Notes under the pieces: generated by a model
What the model was told of the DNA's origin: nothing
Databases searched by the model: none
What the model saw: only the letters and a program-made list of their open reading frames with translations
Translations under genes and position numbers: made by a program
DNA from: Helichrysum umbraculigerum
Lineage: Eukaryota > Streptophyta > Magnoliopsida > Asterales > Asteraceae
Length of the DNA: 64,000 nucleotides
Assembly (NCBI GenBank): GCA_949592205.1
Contig: CATIUR010000004.1
Location: 90,170,337 to 90,234,336, forward strand
Direction: 5' to 3'
Shown here: in pieces, positions 45,766 to 58,173 of the stretch
Layout of the letters: each line of letters opens with the position of its first letter
Numbering within the stretch: the first letter of the stretch is position 1

Positions 45766-46359
45766 AACGTGATTTAAAAAGAAGAAGGGTAAATTACATT
45801 GTGTAACCCTATGGTTTTTCATTTTATCGGTGCATGCCCCTCCCAACTTTTTATTACACTGCCTACCCTTGTGGTTAGTTTTTTGTCCCAAGTTTGTCCC
45901 TCCTTCGTTAAATCTAACGGATTAACCGTTAGCTTGTGAGAAAATGACTAAGATATCCTTGTCTTCATTGTGTTTCTCTCTATGCTTTTCTTTAAAAACA
46001 CACTTCGTAGTCATATAATAAAATGAAATGATTAAAATACGCTACCTAAAGATAATGTCATTATTAAATCTCCTACACCATAAATCTTCCTTGGATTATT
46101 ATGTTGGAGAATATATACGAACACATAGTTAATCATCCATCCATCTTTACTCGACATCGAAAGGTTTATTGATAATATCCGTAACACATATTCAATTCAT
46201 GGACTTATGTCTACATCACAATCATATTCTTTTAAGTAAGGGTTTCAATTCATCTTCAAGACTGAGCCATGATAACTTCTTGAATATCAATGTTATTGTT
46301 TGGTACAGTATTGGGCTTTGATCTTAGAATTCCAATTCCAATTCGGCGAGTTTTAGTAA
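45766..46359. other. Intergenic; one possible MITE end
   Basis: 45786 starts GGGTAAATTACATTG, a phrase like one end of common Mutator-type MITEs, but I find no matching inverted end. Otherwise nothing is recognised. Confidence 0.4.
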
Positions 46360-46490
46360 GGGTGTTGATATATCCAACATTAAAATTGATAGATCCACCA
46401 AATATATGCATTAACAGACTGTACAGTACAATCTGTTAATGCATATATTTGGTGGATATATCAATTTTAATAGTGGATATATCATTAGCC
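46360..46490. mobile_element. 131-bp near-perfect hairpin MITE (Mutator-like)
   Basis: Left half GGGTGTTGATATATCCAAC and the inverted right half pair almost along the whole length, with a loop near CTGTACAGTAC. Flanks are TTTTAGTAA (46351-46359) and TTTTAATAA (46491-46499), eight of nine matching. It lies about 190 bp upstream of the gene at 46678. Confidence 0.85.
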
Positions 46491-46677
46491 TTTTAATAAA
46501 CCCATCTATATTTATGGATTAAAAATTTAAAACCCAAATCAATAACCGTAGCCAAACACCTCCTAAATCTATAACCTCGATTTAAGTAGCAGCATTTTAG
46601 GCTTTTACCCTCCTCCCTCTTCCTTCTACTACACTCACACCTCAATTTCAGACAGAAAAAAGTAAAAAAATTCAAAA

Positions 46678-47311
46678 ATGGAAAACTCAATCGTAGAGGA
46701 TAACTTCGACTCCCTGTTACTACCTACAGTTACTTTCGAGGATGAAGGATTTGATCCTTACCTAACGTACAAAACTGACCTTGAAATTATCAAGTTTATT
46801 GCCGACCACGACCAAAAGAAATATCAAAAAGTGTACGATAGGATGCCTGATAGAGGTGATAAGCTCAAAGAACATGTCCGAAGCCACGAGGCCGAACTTG
46901 AACGAAGAAAGAAACTTAAATTACGCCAGGTTTGTGCTTTGTTTGCCTTAATCTATGTCAATGCTAATCGGATATACATATAGCACATATATGCGTTGAT
47001 CGATCGATTGATTAGCATTTATATCTAATGTTTGGAAATTAGGGTTTGATTTTTGTGCATTTTGTTTTTCATGTTTATATGATGGAAATTGTCACTGACA
47101 CTGAGAATGTGTGCTTGATATTCATGTACTGATGATGTATAATGTGAGTTAGTATTTGATCATTGGTTTACTGTCAATCCACTCGAAAAGTATTTGAATA
47201 ATGATTAGAGTGTTATCGAACCTGTATTTTTGTTTGTAGGTAGGATATGAGGCTGGTCGATTCCCTGAGAACCGCTGGGAGAGGCAGGCGCCGGTGGCTC
47301 GTGATGTAGAG
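46678..47311 (+). CDS. Small two-exon (or longer) gene, function unknown
   Basis: Exon 1 (46678-46929, 84 codons) starts ATG after an AAAATTCAAAA context and a pyrimidine-rich leader, and ends CCAG|GTTTGT. Exon 2 (47240-47311, 24 codons) starts after TTTGTAG and ends GTAGAG|GTAAAT. Both introns are phase 0. The protein is acidic at first (Glu-Asp-Glu-Gly-Phe-Asp-Pro-Tyr), then strongly charged (Arg-Asp-Gly-Asp-Lys-Leu, Glu-Arg-Arg-Lys-Lys), with a likely amphipathic helix at residues 60-84 and Pro-Glu-Asn-Arg-Trp-Glu-Arg in exon 2. I do not recognise a domain. No third exon is visible; the donor at 47312 leads into the retroelement array at 47479, so the gene may be truncated. I favour a real host gene or fragment because splice sites, codon use and leader agree. 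Confidence 0.55.
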
Positions 47312-47478
47312 GTAAATGTGCTTAACTTATTATCTTGATGATGATGTTGATAATAAGATATATTTGGAAACTGTTTTGTAAATAGACTAAAATTACATAT
47401 TTACTATTTCGGTTGATTGTGAACATTTGAAAGCTTGGAAAATTTGTAAACTAGTAAAAGTAGCTGCCCGCAAGCGTG

Positions 47479-50400
47479 TTGTATCGGTGTTTCGAATGAA
47501 TACATTTTTTTAAACTGGAATTTGATACAAAGCAGCTCGAATAATAAAGCTAGACTAGTTAATGTCTGAGAGGTTGTACCAGCTCTCTCGGTTGGTTTAT
47601 TTTCTAGAGGTATGTCGCACTTCCAATGATATGGAATTTATTAGCATTCTCGATAACCTAATCACAATCCTAGAGCACAATCTATACTTAAAAAGTATTG
47701 TAAGCTACTAAGCTTGCCATAATATGAATTATATGACATCTTAAGATTACCATAATACTAACGTTAATAATTGTAACTAAATATTATGAACATTAGTTTC
47801 TAATACTAATCTTAGTCGTATCATTTCTCCGGTCCTCAAGAAACACCTTGTCCTCAAGGTGTTTCTTCAAACATTCTTGATTCTGTTATCTCATACTTCC
47901 CTCTTGTAAGTATCATAATCTGGCTCGAAACTCGAAAGCAGGTCCAAAGACATCCCACAGCTGGTTATACAAAAAATATATGACATGCCCTTCTCGCTTC
48001 TCGAAAAGTGGACCAACAGTATGTCCGTATAGTAGGTTTAATTTAGCACCACAATTAAGGCCTTTGATGTAGCATGTTTCTAAGATTAGAATTGATTCCC
48101 TCATTGTTCACTATTCCTGGTCCGGATATTGGTCCTTAAAATGGACCAGAATCGTTTTATTAAATCCCCAGCTGAGGTGTAACCCAAAGGAGGTTTTGGA
48201 GATGAGGGCACCGATCCCCTTTTCTTGTCACCATCAAAGAACAACTCACCTGCATTGTGCTGCCTCCTTGCTGCACCAAACCGTTGTCCCTGCTGACAGG
48301 TTGATTTGGAGTTGCTCTGTTTGGTATTATTTGATTTCTTCATCAATATCGAATGCATCATCTTTCCTTATTTGATGTTTGCCTTTACTAATTTGAGAAT
48401 ATCGGGTTGCGATCTAAGGTGAGAATCAGCCAGCCCTATGTATACTAAAAGATATCTCAAACTTACCATAATACGGTATCAAAAACGTATTATACTACTA
48501 ACACTAATAATGGTATATGCATATTATTAATATTATTTCCCAGTACTAATTTCAGTCGTATCAGAATACTAGGTTTCTGTTAGGCCGTGCATATACGCAG
48601 CCTATGACCAGTGTCAAATTTTTATTAAGCTACAAGAATGATTATCTGTCCGTAATAGAAAAAAGTTAATTACAGATATCAAATTCCAAGAGAATTAGAA
48701 TCTAATTATCAAGTTTATAGATATTACTAACAACAATATTACCTATCATCACCAATTCATCAATTAAATATCAAATGTACACCAGTAATCAAGCTCTTAC
48801 AAATTATTCATGCATTTATGCATGGAAAGCAAAAGAAAAAGGATTTGGACCGATCAATCATTTCCTCAAATATTCACTCATTGCAAATTGTTGTGTCACC
48901 AAAGCAAATGCTTTAGACCTTGCATATTGGTGTTCAGTTCTAAAAATTTATACATAATTATAGAGATCATTGTTGAATATAACTTGCAGTCTTGGCAATT
49001 TCGTGAAGAAACACCTATAAATGTAGCGCTCTGATCAAAACTTGAATAATAAAATCTTGTTCCAGCACCCAACAAAAAGAATATTCAAGCATATATAACA
49101 AATTAGGAGTAACAATGATCGAAGCAAAGTTATAACAACAGATATTTAGAATAAAAAGATAGACCATCTTTTCCCAAAAGCCACTCTTTAATTTTTAAAC
49201 CAAGTAACATCCTCTGAACTTTGTACATGCTTAATAAATTGATGATAAATCACTGCGAAGTGGTTTAATAATTTTTATTCTTCATAGATATTTGCAATTG
49301 TTTTTTTTAGACAAGTAGATCATATTATCTTTCCGGAATATTCTTAGTGTTAAGCTGCTTGCTGGCATCTTTTCTCATCCCAAAGGTTCACCGTACTTAA
49401 ACTTGCATCCCAAATAACCAGTACATAACATGATAACAGTTCACATTTGAGAAAATAAAGCTTAAATAGCACCTGTAAAATAGTGGATATAAAATTCAAT
49501 GTGCAATACTTTGTAGATGAAGATCAATATTCAATACATATTGATCATCTCTTGAGCTAAGTTATTGGTTAGTCATAGGTAGCATGTCCGACCATGTTTA
49601 GCTGTCATCAGTTACAAGAGGGTTTATGCTCATGTGTAACAGCCGTGATGCTTCAGTACTTTTTTATAAAACTGGATTATGATACAAAACAGCTCAAATA
49701 ATTGAATAAAGACAAACAAAACATTGAATGAAATGAAAAGATAGACTGGTTGACGCTCAAGAGGTTCTACTGGCTCTCTCGGTTGGCTCTTTCAAGAGGT
49801 AAGCCACTCTCCTAATGATATGGAATCGCTTTTATTACAATAGACCATAATCAAATCACAACCCTATAGCCTTATGGCTATTTATACCGAAAGTATCCTA
49901 AACTTGCCATAATATGATCTTAAGATTACCATCATACTAACACTACTTATAGTAACTTAATATTTAAACTTAGTCATATCATTTCTCCGCTTCCCAAGAA
50001 ACATCTTGTGCTCAATGTATTTTCTCAAACATTCTTGATTCCGTTATCCCATATTTTACTCTTGCAAGCATTATAATGTGGCTCGAACACGGGTCCAAAG
50101 ATATCTCATGGCTGGTTATACGACAAATATATGACATACCCTTCTCACTTCTCGAAACGTGGACCAACAGTATGCACGTATAGTAGGTTTGATTTTAGCA
50201 CTAGAATTAGTCCCCTGATTTAGTATGTTTCTAAGATAAGAATTGACTCGCTTGTTGTTCACTATTCCCTTCCCTGAAATTGGTCCTTTAATTGGACTAG
50301 AGTGATGATATCTAAATCCCAGCTGGGTTTAACCCAAAGGAGCTTTTTCTGTTGGATTGAGGATGAGGGCATCGATTTCCCTTTCCTTGTTATCGTCTAA

Positions 50401-51600
50401 AATCACCTGCGTTGTGCCGCCTCCCTCCTGCACCTAACCTTCGTCCCTGCTGACAGGTTGATTTGTAATATGCTCATACCACCTATTTGATTCATTTTGT
50501 TACTTAACCGCATCTGCCTTTAAATCAGCCAACACAGAGCTAAACTTTCCCCCAAGTCTGGAAACCAAGCTTCCACATCAGTTTGAAAATTAATGAAGTC
50601 TTCAATATTATTTCCTAATACTAATCTCAGTATTATCAGAATTACAGGTAATTCTTAGGCTGTGCATACACACAACCTATGACCAATGTCAAATGTTTTA
50701 TTAAGATACATGATTGATTAGCGCTATGTAATGAAAAAAATTAATCACAGATGTCAAATACGAAGAGAACGAGAAACTACTGATCAAGTTTGTAGATATC
50801 AATAACAACAATATTTACCTATCATGATTCATTCATCAGATAGATATGAAATGGACACCACAAAAATGCATCACATATAGCAATCGAACTCTTCATGGAC
50901 TCTCCTAGCTAGATGAATGGATATACAAGACCAATTAATCATTTCCCCAAATAATCGCTAAAGCAAATGCTTTAGAGCATGCAATAATGCAAATTGATGT
51001 TTAGTACTAAAAACTTATCATAATTAGGGAGACCATTGATGAAATTTCCTTGCCGCCTTAGGCAATTTCATGAAGAGACCTCTATAAATGTAGCTTCCTG
51101 ACCAAAGCTTAAATAAAATCTCCTTCCAGCACCCTCTGATCTCACCATAACACAAACAAAATCCAAGCATATATAACACATAACGAGTAATAATGATCTA
51201 AGCAAAGTTATACCAACAGCTAATCAGAATAAAAAGACGGACCATCTTTTCCCAAAAAGCCACTCTTCTTTATATATACCAACCAAGATCATCTGGAGAT
51301 TATACATATTCGATAAATTGATTACTAATCTTCAAAAACTTTTATTCTTCATAGATATTTGCAATTGGTTTTCGTGAGACAAGTTAGAACATGTTCTGTT
51401 TCTGTCATATCCTTAGTGTAATTTTGTATCACAAATAGCCATATAACAGTTGGCACAATTAAGCTTAAATAGCGCCAGTAAAATATTGGATAGAAATTTG
51501 ATGTGCAATACTTTGTCTTACCGTGTTTAGCTGATCATCAATTACAAGAGAGATTATGCTCATGTGTCACAATTGTAGTGCTTCATTCATCCTGACTTCT
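47479..51600 (-). repeat. Two diverged tandem units (about 2.1 kb) of a retroelement remnant plus flank
   Basis: 47479-49634 and 49635-51600 align in the same order throughout, with many substitutions and indels. On the minus strand each unit has an LTR-like segment (47823-47479 and 49981-49635) that starts TGATACGACT or TGATATGACT after a GGAGAAA tract. A decayed interior precedes it, and a second truncated LTR start lies at 48568 (TGATACGACTGAAATTAG) and near 50635. A third partial LTR-like start may lie at about 51560. The remnant frames (for example the minus-strand one at 48361-48101) are not intact. Element boundaries are approximate. Confidence 0.6.
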
Positions 51601-52243
51601 CGACACCGACTCAAGAAATTGAAATTTTTAAGAACTGCCTGCTATCAAAATTTCATGAAGAAAAGCAATAGGCACATAGGTAATCTGTAAAAGTTGAATA
51701 AAAATATAAAATCATTAACTTTAAATATGGAAATGAATATTACAATAGAAGTGTTAAGAAAAAAGGTCTGCAACATGCAGGAAAAATATATATTATTGGA
51801 AAATTGACTAAATCGTAACAATGACAACGCGCTCCACCACCCCACTTACTCACATACGCCAAATTCAGATTTGCTTGCCTTTTTGGCACCAATAAAAATA
51901 TTTTGTAAGAAAAAGGAAGCAAGTTTCAGCAATTCAAGGTTCGATTTCTTCTTTTTTTTCGAATTTTCTTATGTTCAATTTCGAATTGTGATTTTTTATG
52001 TTTAGTATCAATTACAAATTTTGTTATGTTATTTTGATTGTTTGGTTTTGTTCTTTAATTAGATAATGATTATATTGAATTATGTATGTCGTATATTGAA
52101 TTATGTATGTTTTTTTCTTTTTTCTTAAGTCAGTAGCTAATTTTAATAGCTGTAGCAGAATAGCAGTAGCAGATAGCAGTAGCAGCAGATAGTTAAAAAA
52201 ATAGAGTTAGATAATAATTGTTTGTTCTTGTTTACAGATTGTA
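51601..52243. other. Upstream region of the hAT gene
   Basis: AT-rich with a short AGCAGTAGCAGATAGC tandem tract near 52150-52190. CAAGGTTCG at 51935 resembles the inverse of the element's right end (CAAGGTTG), but without a matching duplication I do not call it the left end. Confidence 0.4.
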
Positions 52244-54629
52244 ATGGCAACATCATCAACCGTCCCATCCACGGAATCTACTGCGTGTAAGGTATTGAAA
52301 AGGAAATCGAAATCATTAGATGTTGGTTGGGACTATGGAGTTTTGGTTGATCCAAAGAATAAGGAAAAAATCAAATGTACATTGTGTGAAAAGGTTTTTA
52401 CATGTGGAATTAATCGATTTAAACACCATATTGCGGGCGTAAAGGGAAATGTTGAGAAATGTTTTAAAGCTTCTCAAGAAGATATAGATAAATGTAAAAA
52501 AGCTCTTGATGATAATAAACTTAAAAAGAAGGGTAAAAAAGCCGATGATGAAACTTTGAGAGCGGACGTGAACATTGATAGTAATAGAATAATTGACGAT
52601 GATATGGAAGCATTTATTGGAGAGATAATGTCACCACGTGTTCCTGGTCCTATGGATAGTTTTGCAACAAGTATGCCGGACAAGGGAAAGAGGGTTCAAA
52701 GCGATCTTGATAATGTTGTGAGAAAAGAACAATTGATTCGAGTGAAAGAGTATATTTGTAGGTGGGCTTATGAGTGTGCGATTCCATTTCATGCATTTGA
52801 GAAAGATAGTTTCAAATGCTTATTGGAGGCGGTTGGTAAATTTGGACCTAGAGCTCAACCTCCAAGTAGATATGAGATGGGAGAACCTTTTTTAAAGAAA
52901 GAAGTTGATCGAACAAAAGAGTTGTTGAAAAAGCATGAAGACGTATGGAAAGTAAATGGATGCTCGATTATGACTGGTGCATGGTCCAATAGAAAAAGGA
53001 GCATCATGAATTTGTGCGTGAATTCCAAGTTAGGTACCGTTTTCTTGTTTTCCAAAGAATCTTCCAATGAAGCTCACACAAGCGAGCACATCTTTGAGTA
53101 TGTTGAAAGTTGTATTCAACAAGTTGGTCCCGAAAATGTTGTGCAAGTTGTGACCGATAATGCTTCTAATAATATGGGAGCGGCAAGGTTGTTGAAAGAA
53201 AAGAGGCCAACAATCTTTTGGACATCGTGTGCGGCGCATACGATTAATCTTATGCTTGAAGGTAATAAGTTTAATCGATCATGTTATTCTTTTCTTTTAT
53301 GTTTATTTTATTCTATTCACTTTGTTGATACATGTGTTCATTTATTCTTGAAGCTATTGGTGGGATCCCTACGTATAAATCAACACTTGATATAGCAAAA
53401 CAAATAACGATGTTTATTTATAGCCACCATAAGACATTGGCTTTGATGAGGCATTACACAAAGGGAGCGGATATTGTGAGACAGGGAGTCACAAGATTTG
53501 CTTCCGCTTTTCTCACTTTACAAAGTTTACTTGAAAAGAAAGAGGCATTACAACATATGTTTAGTAGTGATGAATGGGATGAGCGTAAGTTATCTAAGTC
53601 AATTAAAGGGAAAAAAGTTCAAGGAATGGTGATAGATTCTAAAACTTGGGATGGTGTGGTGTTATGTCTACATGTTTTTGAACCGTTAATCAAAGTTCTT
53701 CGCATGGTCGATGCCGATCGGAAACCTTCTATGGGTTTTTTACATGGTGAGCTTAAAAAGGCAATACAAGAAATCAAGAATGCTTTAAACAACCAAAAGA
53801 GCAAATGTGATCCTATTATGAATATCATTTCAACCAAGATGAATGGTAGACTTGATACGCCTTTACATTTGGCGGCATATCTTCTTAACCCGTATTATGT
53901 ATATAACAACCTGGAAGTACTACAACATGATGCGGAAGCTAGTGAAGCGTTTGTTGAAGTTGTTGAGACTTTATATCCGGATGATTTTGAGATGCAAAAA
54001 ACAATCGTGTGTGAGGAGATGCCTATTTACAAGAGTAAACAAGGAAAGTTTGATTGTGTACTTGCAATCAAAGGATGTGAGGTGAACGATGACAAATATG
54101 ATCCGGGTAATGCAATTTATATATCATACATGTATGTATATTAGTATGTATATATATGTTAATATGTTTCTTTTGAATTTGTAGCAAATTGGTGGGCAAA
54201 TTTTGGTGCCTCAACTCCCCATTTGAGAAGAATTGCTATGAGGATACTTTCTTTAAATACTAGTTCATCCGGATGTGAAAGAAATTGGAGCATGTTCGAA
54301 GCGGTTAGTGACTTTAAATGTCAAGTAATTTATTAATCTATTAAATACTAACTACTAAGTAATCTATTTTGTGTAAATGAACTATTTGTTGTTTAATTTT
54401 AACTTTATAGATACACCCAAAAAAGAGAAATCGATTAGGAACCACTAAGTTGAACAATCTTGTTTATGTTCAATTTAATGCAATTTTGATGGTGAAAAAC
54501 AAGAAAAGAAGGGAGAGAGGTCGTGAAGTACTAGAAGCAAGTGATGCAAGTGAGGCTCAAGATTGGATTCTAGATGAATCGTTGACTTATGATGTGATTG
54601 GGGAGGCAATGGGTGTTGATGAATTTTAG
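52244..54629 (+). CDS. hAT transposase (BED finger, DUF659, dimerisation domain), first catalytic Asp lost
   Basis: Four exons: 52244-53261, 53354-54106, 54185-54303, 54411-54629, all GT-AG, summing to 2,109 bp in one frame (702 residues), normal for plant hAT transposases. Visible are a BED zinc finger (Cys45, Cys48, His61-His62 region, Cys73), a Lys-rich linker, the DUF659/RNase H-like core (Ser-Cys-Ala-Ala-His-Thr-Ile-Asn-Leu-Met-Leu), and a hAT dimerisation domain (Trp-Trp-x-x-Phe-Gly ... Ser-Ser-Ser-Gly-Cys-Glu-Arg-Asn-Trp-Ser). In the RNase H fold the usual first Asp (normally Asp-x-Trp) is Gly245 in Met-Thr-Gly-Ala-Trp. The second Asp305 and Glu622 remain. The TAG at 54627 is early: an acidic tail stays open in the next frame to 54748, implying a 1-base loss in a T run. 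The enzyme cuts and joins element ends; this copy is likely inactive or has DNA-binding activity only. Confidence 0.85.
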
Positions 54630-54894
54630 CACCTCGGAGAAGTGCTAGAGTAACGAGAGAACTTTTTGAGGAAGATTTCGAGTCGGAGAGTGAGGATGAG
54701 GATGTAGATTACGATTTGGAGGAAGTTCAAATTATGGATGAGAATTAAGAACGAATCAAGTAACATCTATTTATGTTTTAAATATTTTGAGCAATCGAAC
54801 TACTATGTTTATGTTTATTTATGTTTATCTTTATGGTTCTAATCTATATTTATTCATATATAATTTCGAAATTTATTTAAATGCTAAAAAAGTC

Positions 54895-54971
54895 AAAATC
54901 CGGCTAGTCTCCGACTAGTCCGTAAAATGTCCCGACCGGCTAATCCTCGACTTACGACTTTTTCAACCTTG
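54895..54971 (+). mobile_element. Right subterminal region and end of the hAT element
   Basis: Repeated GGCTAGTC, CGACTAGTCC and CCGACCGGCTAATC motifs lead to a terminus ACTTTTTCAACCTTG, whose inverse CAAGGTTGAAAAAGT is hAT-like. No matching left end or 8-bp duplication was found. Confidence 0.5.
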
Positions 54972-55334
54972 CACCCTCTTATGGTATTATGTCAGTAAAA
55001 ATTTTGGGGTGTTTATATATAAATAGTATCATATTATGTACCCATCTGGTGCTAGACCGTATACTGGTAAAGTGTAGTGTCTTCCTTTATCTTCCTTTAG
55101 CTTTTGCAAGTGTGATTTTGGTGAATCCCTTCCGCATAGTATTACGTAGTATATTTCTTTATTATCGAGATGGGACGGTTTATGAATGGGTCAAGTCTAT
55201 ACTAATTTTAATTTAATGGTTAAAACCTAATTAGTTTAACAAGTTAGCTTGATGAATCTTTACATTCATTCTCTTTTTGCACTTAATAGAGATGATAAAG
55301 TTTTAATTTTAACCATTTGTTTAGGGTTATGACA
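54972..55334. other. Intergenic, nothing recognised
   Basis: About 360 bp, AT-rich, no feature seen. Confidence 0.4.
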
Positions 55335-55336
55335 TA

Positions 55337-55493
55337 CTCCCTCCGTCCCAAGTGCATTTATTACTATTGACTATCAATAAAATTTCATTATTTACCATTT
55401 TCAAGCAATTTGATTGGTTGATTTTGGAAGAGGACAATTATTTTGGGATATATTAAAATGGAAAGGTGGACAAATAAATTGGGATGGAGGGAG
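55337..55493. mobile_element. Stowaway MITE (157 bp)
   Basis: Ends CTCCCTCCGTCCCAAGTGC and, in inverse, CTCCCTCCATCCCAATTTA, flanked by TA on both sides. Textbook Stowaway. Confidence 0.95.
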
Positions 55494-55959
55494 TATACGA
55501 CTATGGTTCAAATATAAGGCTGATTTGAGAGTTCCAAACCCAAATATATAGTGTACATGCTACTAAACCTATTGTTTCTATTCAAAAGGGTGATGGGTTT
55601 GTGGTCTGTGGAGCTAAAATGAAGCAATATATGCCTCTTTTGCAATATAAAAATTTTAACATGTCATATCTAATCTTCCTTTAGTTTAGATTTTCCGGAT
55701 TATCTTAGCAATCTTGAAGCAACAAAATTTTACAAATGATATAAATGGTTTCACATAACCATCTAAACGATGTCTTACTTGTTGGCGTCCTAATATACTT
55801 ACTAGAGACATCTGGTTCAAACTTCACTAGCTATAGATAATCTTAAGGTGGCAAGGAAAAAGGGTTGGAAAAAGTCATGGGGAATACCCTAGTTAAGTCG
55901 TATACATCTAAATAAATATATTCGCCTTTTGTTTAAACATGGTTTCATAGAGATCACGG
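55494..55959. other. Intergenic or decayed LINE 5' sequence
   Basis: No readable coding. The part near 55840-55960 may belong to the LINE relic that follows. Confidence 0.4.
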
Positions 55960-56940
55960 ATATTTTGATGATGAGGGTAAATTTTTAACCTACTGACACA
56001 AAAGAGTTTATTAAGTACTTTTTTTTTCCGTATAACCTTAAAACGGATTCTATTTTCGTAGGTTCTTTGTAATCTTTTGAAGTGGTCAAAAGTATTTTAC
56101 CTTTTTCTCTACGTTATTTTCAGGTTGCATTAACATAACTTTAGGAATATTGTCCTGCAAACAATATATATGGATATTGTATTTTAACGAGGGGAGTAAG
56201 CCTTTGCGCTGAGACTGGACCGTTAAGCCAACTCTTGATTGAATCCGATATTAAAATCATCATTTATGGATTAACTTCTTTAAATAAGGTTAGACATTTT
56301 TTTCTATAATGTAGTGTCTTGCATAATACCGTAGAAATTAAAGATGCAGTTTGGAGTTGTGGAGGGGATAAATCATCTGGTCCGGATGGATTTTCTTATA
56401 AATTTATTAAAAGATATCGGGAGCTTTTAGCGATGATATCTTTTCATATGTGAAAGATTTTGAGAAGAGTGGGCTTATTTCGAGGGATTGTAATTCTTTC
56501 ATTTATTTCCCTTGTTCCTAAAATTTAGGATCCTCTTTGCATTGGTGACTTTAGACCCATTAGTCTAATTGGTTGCCAATATAAGATTATTGCTAAGATT
56601 CTAGCTAATAGACTCTTGCAAGTCATCTCATCGGTGGTTAGTGATGTTCAAACGACATACATTAGTGGGCGTCAAATCAATAATGGGCCTTTAATCGTCA
56701 ACGAAATTATCAATCGGGGAAAAAAGAGGAAAAAGAAGCTCATGTTTTTTAAAGTAGACTTTGAGAAGGCTTTTGACTCATTGAATTGGGTCTTTTTAGA
56801 TTGCATAATGATGCAAATGGGTTTTAGTGATTTGTGGAGGAAATGGATAAAAGGGAGTCTATCTTCTGCTTATGCGTCGGTCCTTGATGTATCGCAAAAA
56901 GTCACGTTTTTACATACATTATTTATCTCATATTTGACTC
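55960..56940 (+). pseudogene. LINE (L1-type) reverse transcriptase relic
   Basis: The plus strand shows Lys-Ser-Ser-Gly-Pro-Asp-Gly-Phe (56367-56390), Pro-Ile-Ser-Leu-Ile (around 56556), Ala-Asn-Arg-Leu, Gly-Arg-Gln-Ile, then Phe-Lys-Val-Asp-Phe-Glu-Lys-Ala-Phe-Asp (56748-56777). These are the RT palm motifs of plant L1 ORF2 in the right order. Frameshifts and stops interrupt it before 56616. It ends near 56940, before the catalytic YxDD, where LTR sequence begins. Confidence 0.8.
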
Positions 56941-57404
56941 TTTTCTAACAAATACATCTTAAAATCATTATTATTAACCAACTTTTGTTAGAAATGTATA
57001 ATCTTGTCGGTATTTAGAAAATCATGCAAAAAGGTCAGAAAACTGACCTAAGGCACTATACTGAGCCTAACCCTAATTCCACTATAAACTCCATACCAGG
57101 GCCTCACAACTATCTTATTTTGTAGCCATGGAGATTACAAGAACGTGGATATAAAGATTGCTCAGATTGGATCAAGGATGAGAGAGATCAGCAACAAACA
57201 AGACCACCGAAGACTACGAGACGTATTATGGACACGCCTGGGCTCCACACCTCCAATTCCTTCCAAATTGGCATCATTAGAAGCGTAACGGAATTAAGAG
57301 ACCGTAGGCAAAAGAATCAAGTCAAACGGACATGAAACGAAGAAGATACGGCCTTTCGAAACAACGCGAAAAGTCGAAAACAACACACGGGGCAGCACAC
57401 GGCC

Positions 57405-57495
57405 TGCCTACAGCCGTGTACGGCCTTGGCATAGCCGTGTACGGCCTATACAGGGCTGTGTACGGCATGTATAGGGCCATGTATGGCCTCCAGCC
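57405..57495 (+). repeat. 21-23-bp minisatellite, GCCGTGTACGGCC units
   Basis: Four variants of AGCCGTGTACGGCCT spaced 21-23 bp apart. Because the unit is nearly in frame it produces a false repetitive Val-Tyr-Gly-Leu reading frame. Confidence 0.85.
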
Positions 57496-57572
57496 CCCCA
57501 TGTGTTCTTGTTTTGCTTCGTTTGCTTGTACGGTGGTGCTTGTGGACTTGTACTCTTGATTCCATAGCTTGC

Positions 57573-57583
57573 CTATAAATAGA
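57573..57583 (+). promoter_or_regulatory. TATA box of an LTR promoter
   Basis: CTATAAATAGAGG about 30 bp upstream of a CACCAATTTCACACAC-like start region and a CT-rich leader. Confidence 0.6.
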
Positions 57584-58173
57584 GGACCTCATTTCACCAA
57601 TTTCACACACTTTACACCTTCAACCCAATTACACCTCACATTTCATTTCTCACTTTCTCTCTCCAAGTAGTTTCTCTCTCTAGAAGTAGTTTAGTGTAGT
57701 TTCTCTCTCTAGTTTCTCTCTCTAGAGAACTAGAGAGATGTAGGCACGGTTCGAGTGGGGAAGATAGTTGTAGCTTGGGAATTTTATTGTAACGAAGTTT
57801 TCAAGACTCTGGCTTGTACTACTCAGTGTTACGCTGCTTAAATACTGGTTCTTACTTATTCATTTACTTACAGTTATTATGTTTTGTTTGCATGATTGAT
57901 AAGCATCAAATAGATAGTATATTTTATATTAATTTATCCTTATATTTATATACATTTTATTGCATTTATATGATTTTATATACTTATTTTGTTAGAACAA
58001 GAACGAGACCATAACTAAAGAATTAAATAAAGATTAAAGACATTGAAGAAATGAAGACTAAAAGAGTTAAAATAAAGAATTGGGCCAAGAAAATAAAGAA
58101 GTCCGGTTATGAAAATTGAGAGTCCAAGAATTAAGCCCAAGCCCGAAAATGGAATATTCTGGTATTAACATTC

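Larger units (their letters stand above)
56986..57989 (+). mobile_element. Gypsy-like LTR fragment with GC-rich repeats
   Basis: Starts TGTTAGAAATG, carries a U3-like minisatellite (57405-57495) and a strong TATA box at 57573, and is then cut off at 57990 where another LTR appears to begin. The GCCGTGTACGGCC repeats recall plant Gypsy LTRs of the Athila type. The right end and target duplication are not identified. Confidence 0.5.

Noticed and set aside
45786..45900. Possible Mutator-type MITE beginning GGGTAAATTACATTG
   Set aside because: No inverted partner end or target duplication could be found nearby.
51931..51945. CAAGGTTCG as the left end of the hAT element
   Set aside because: Only seven or eight bases agree with the right end, and the 8-bp flanks (CAGCAATT versus CACCCTCT) do not match.
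57332..57559. Repetitive Val-Tyr-Gly-Leu frame that looks like a structural protein
   Set aside because: The 21-23-bp minisatellite units are nearly in frame by chance; the region is U3 of an LTR just upstream of a TATA box.
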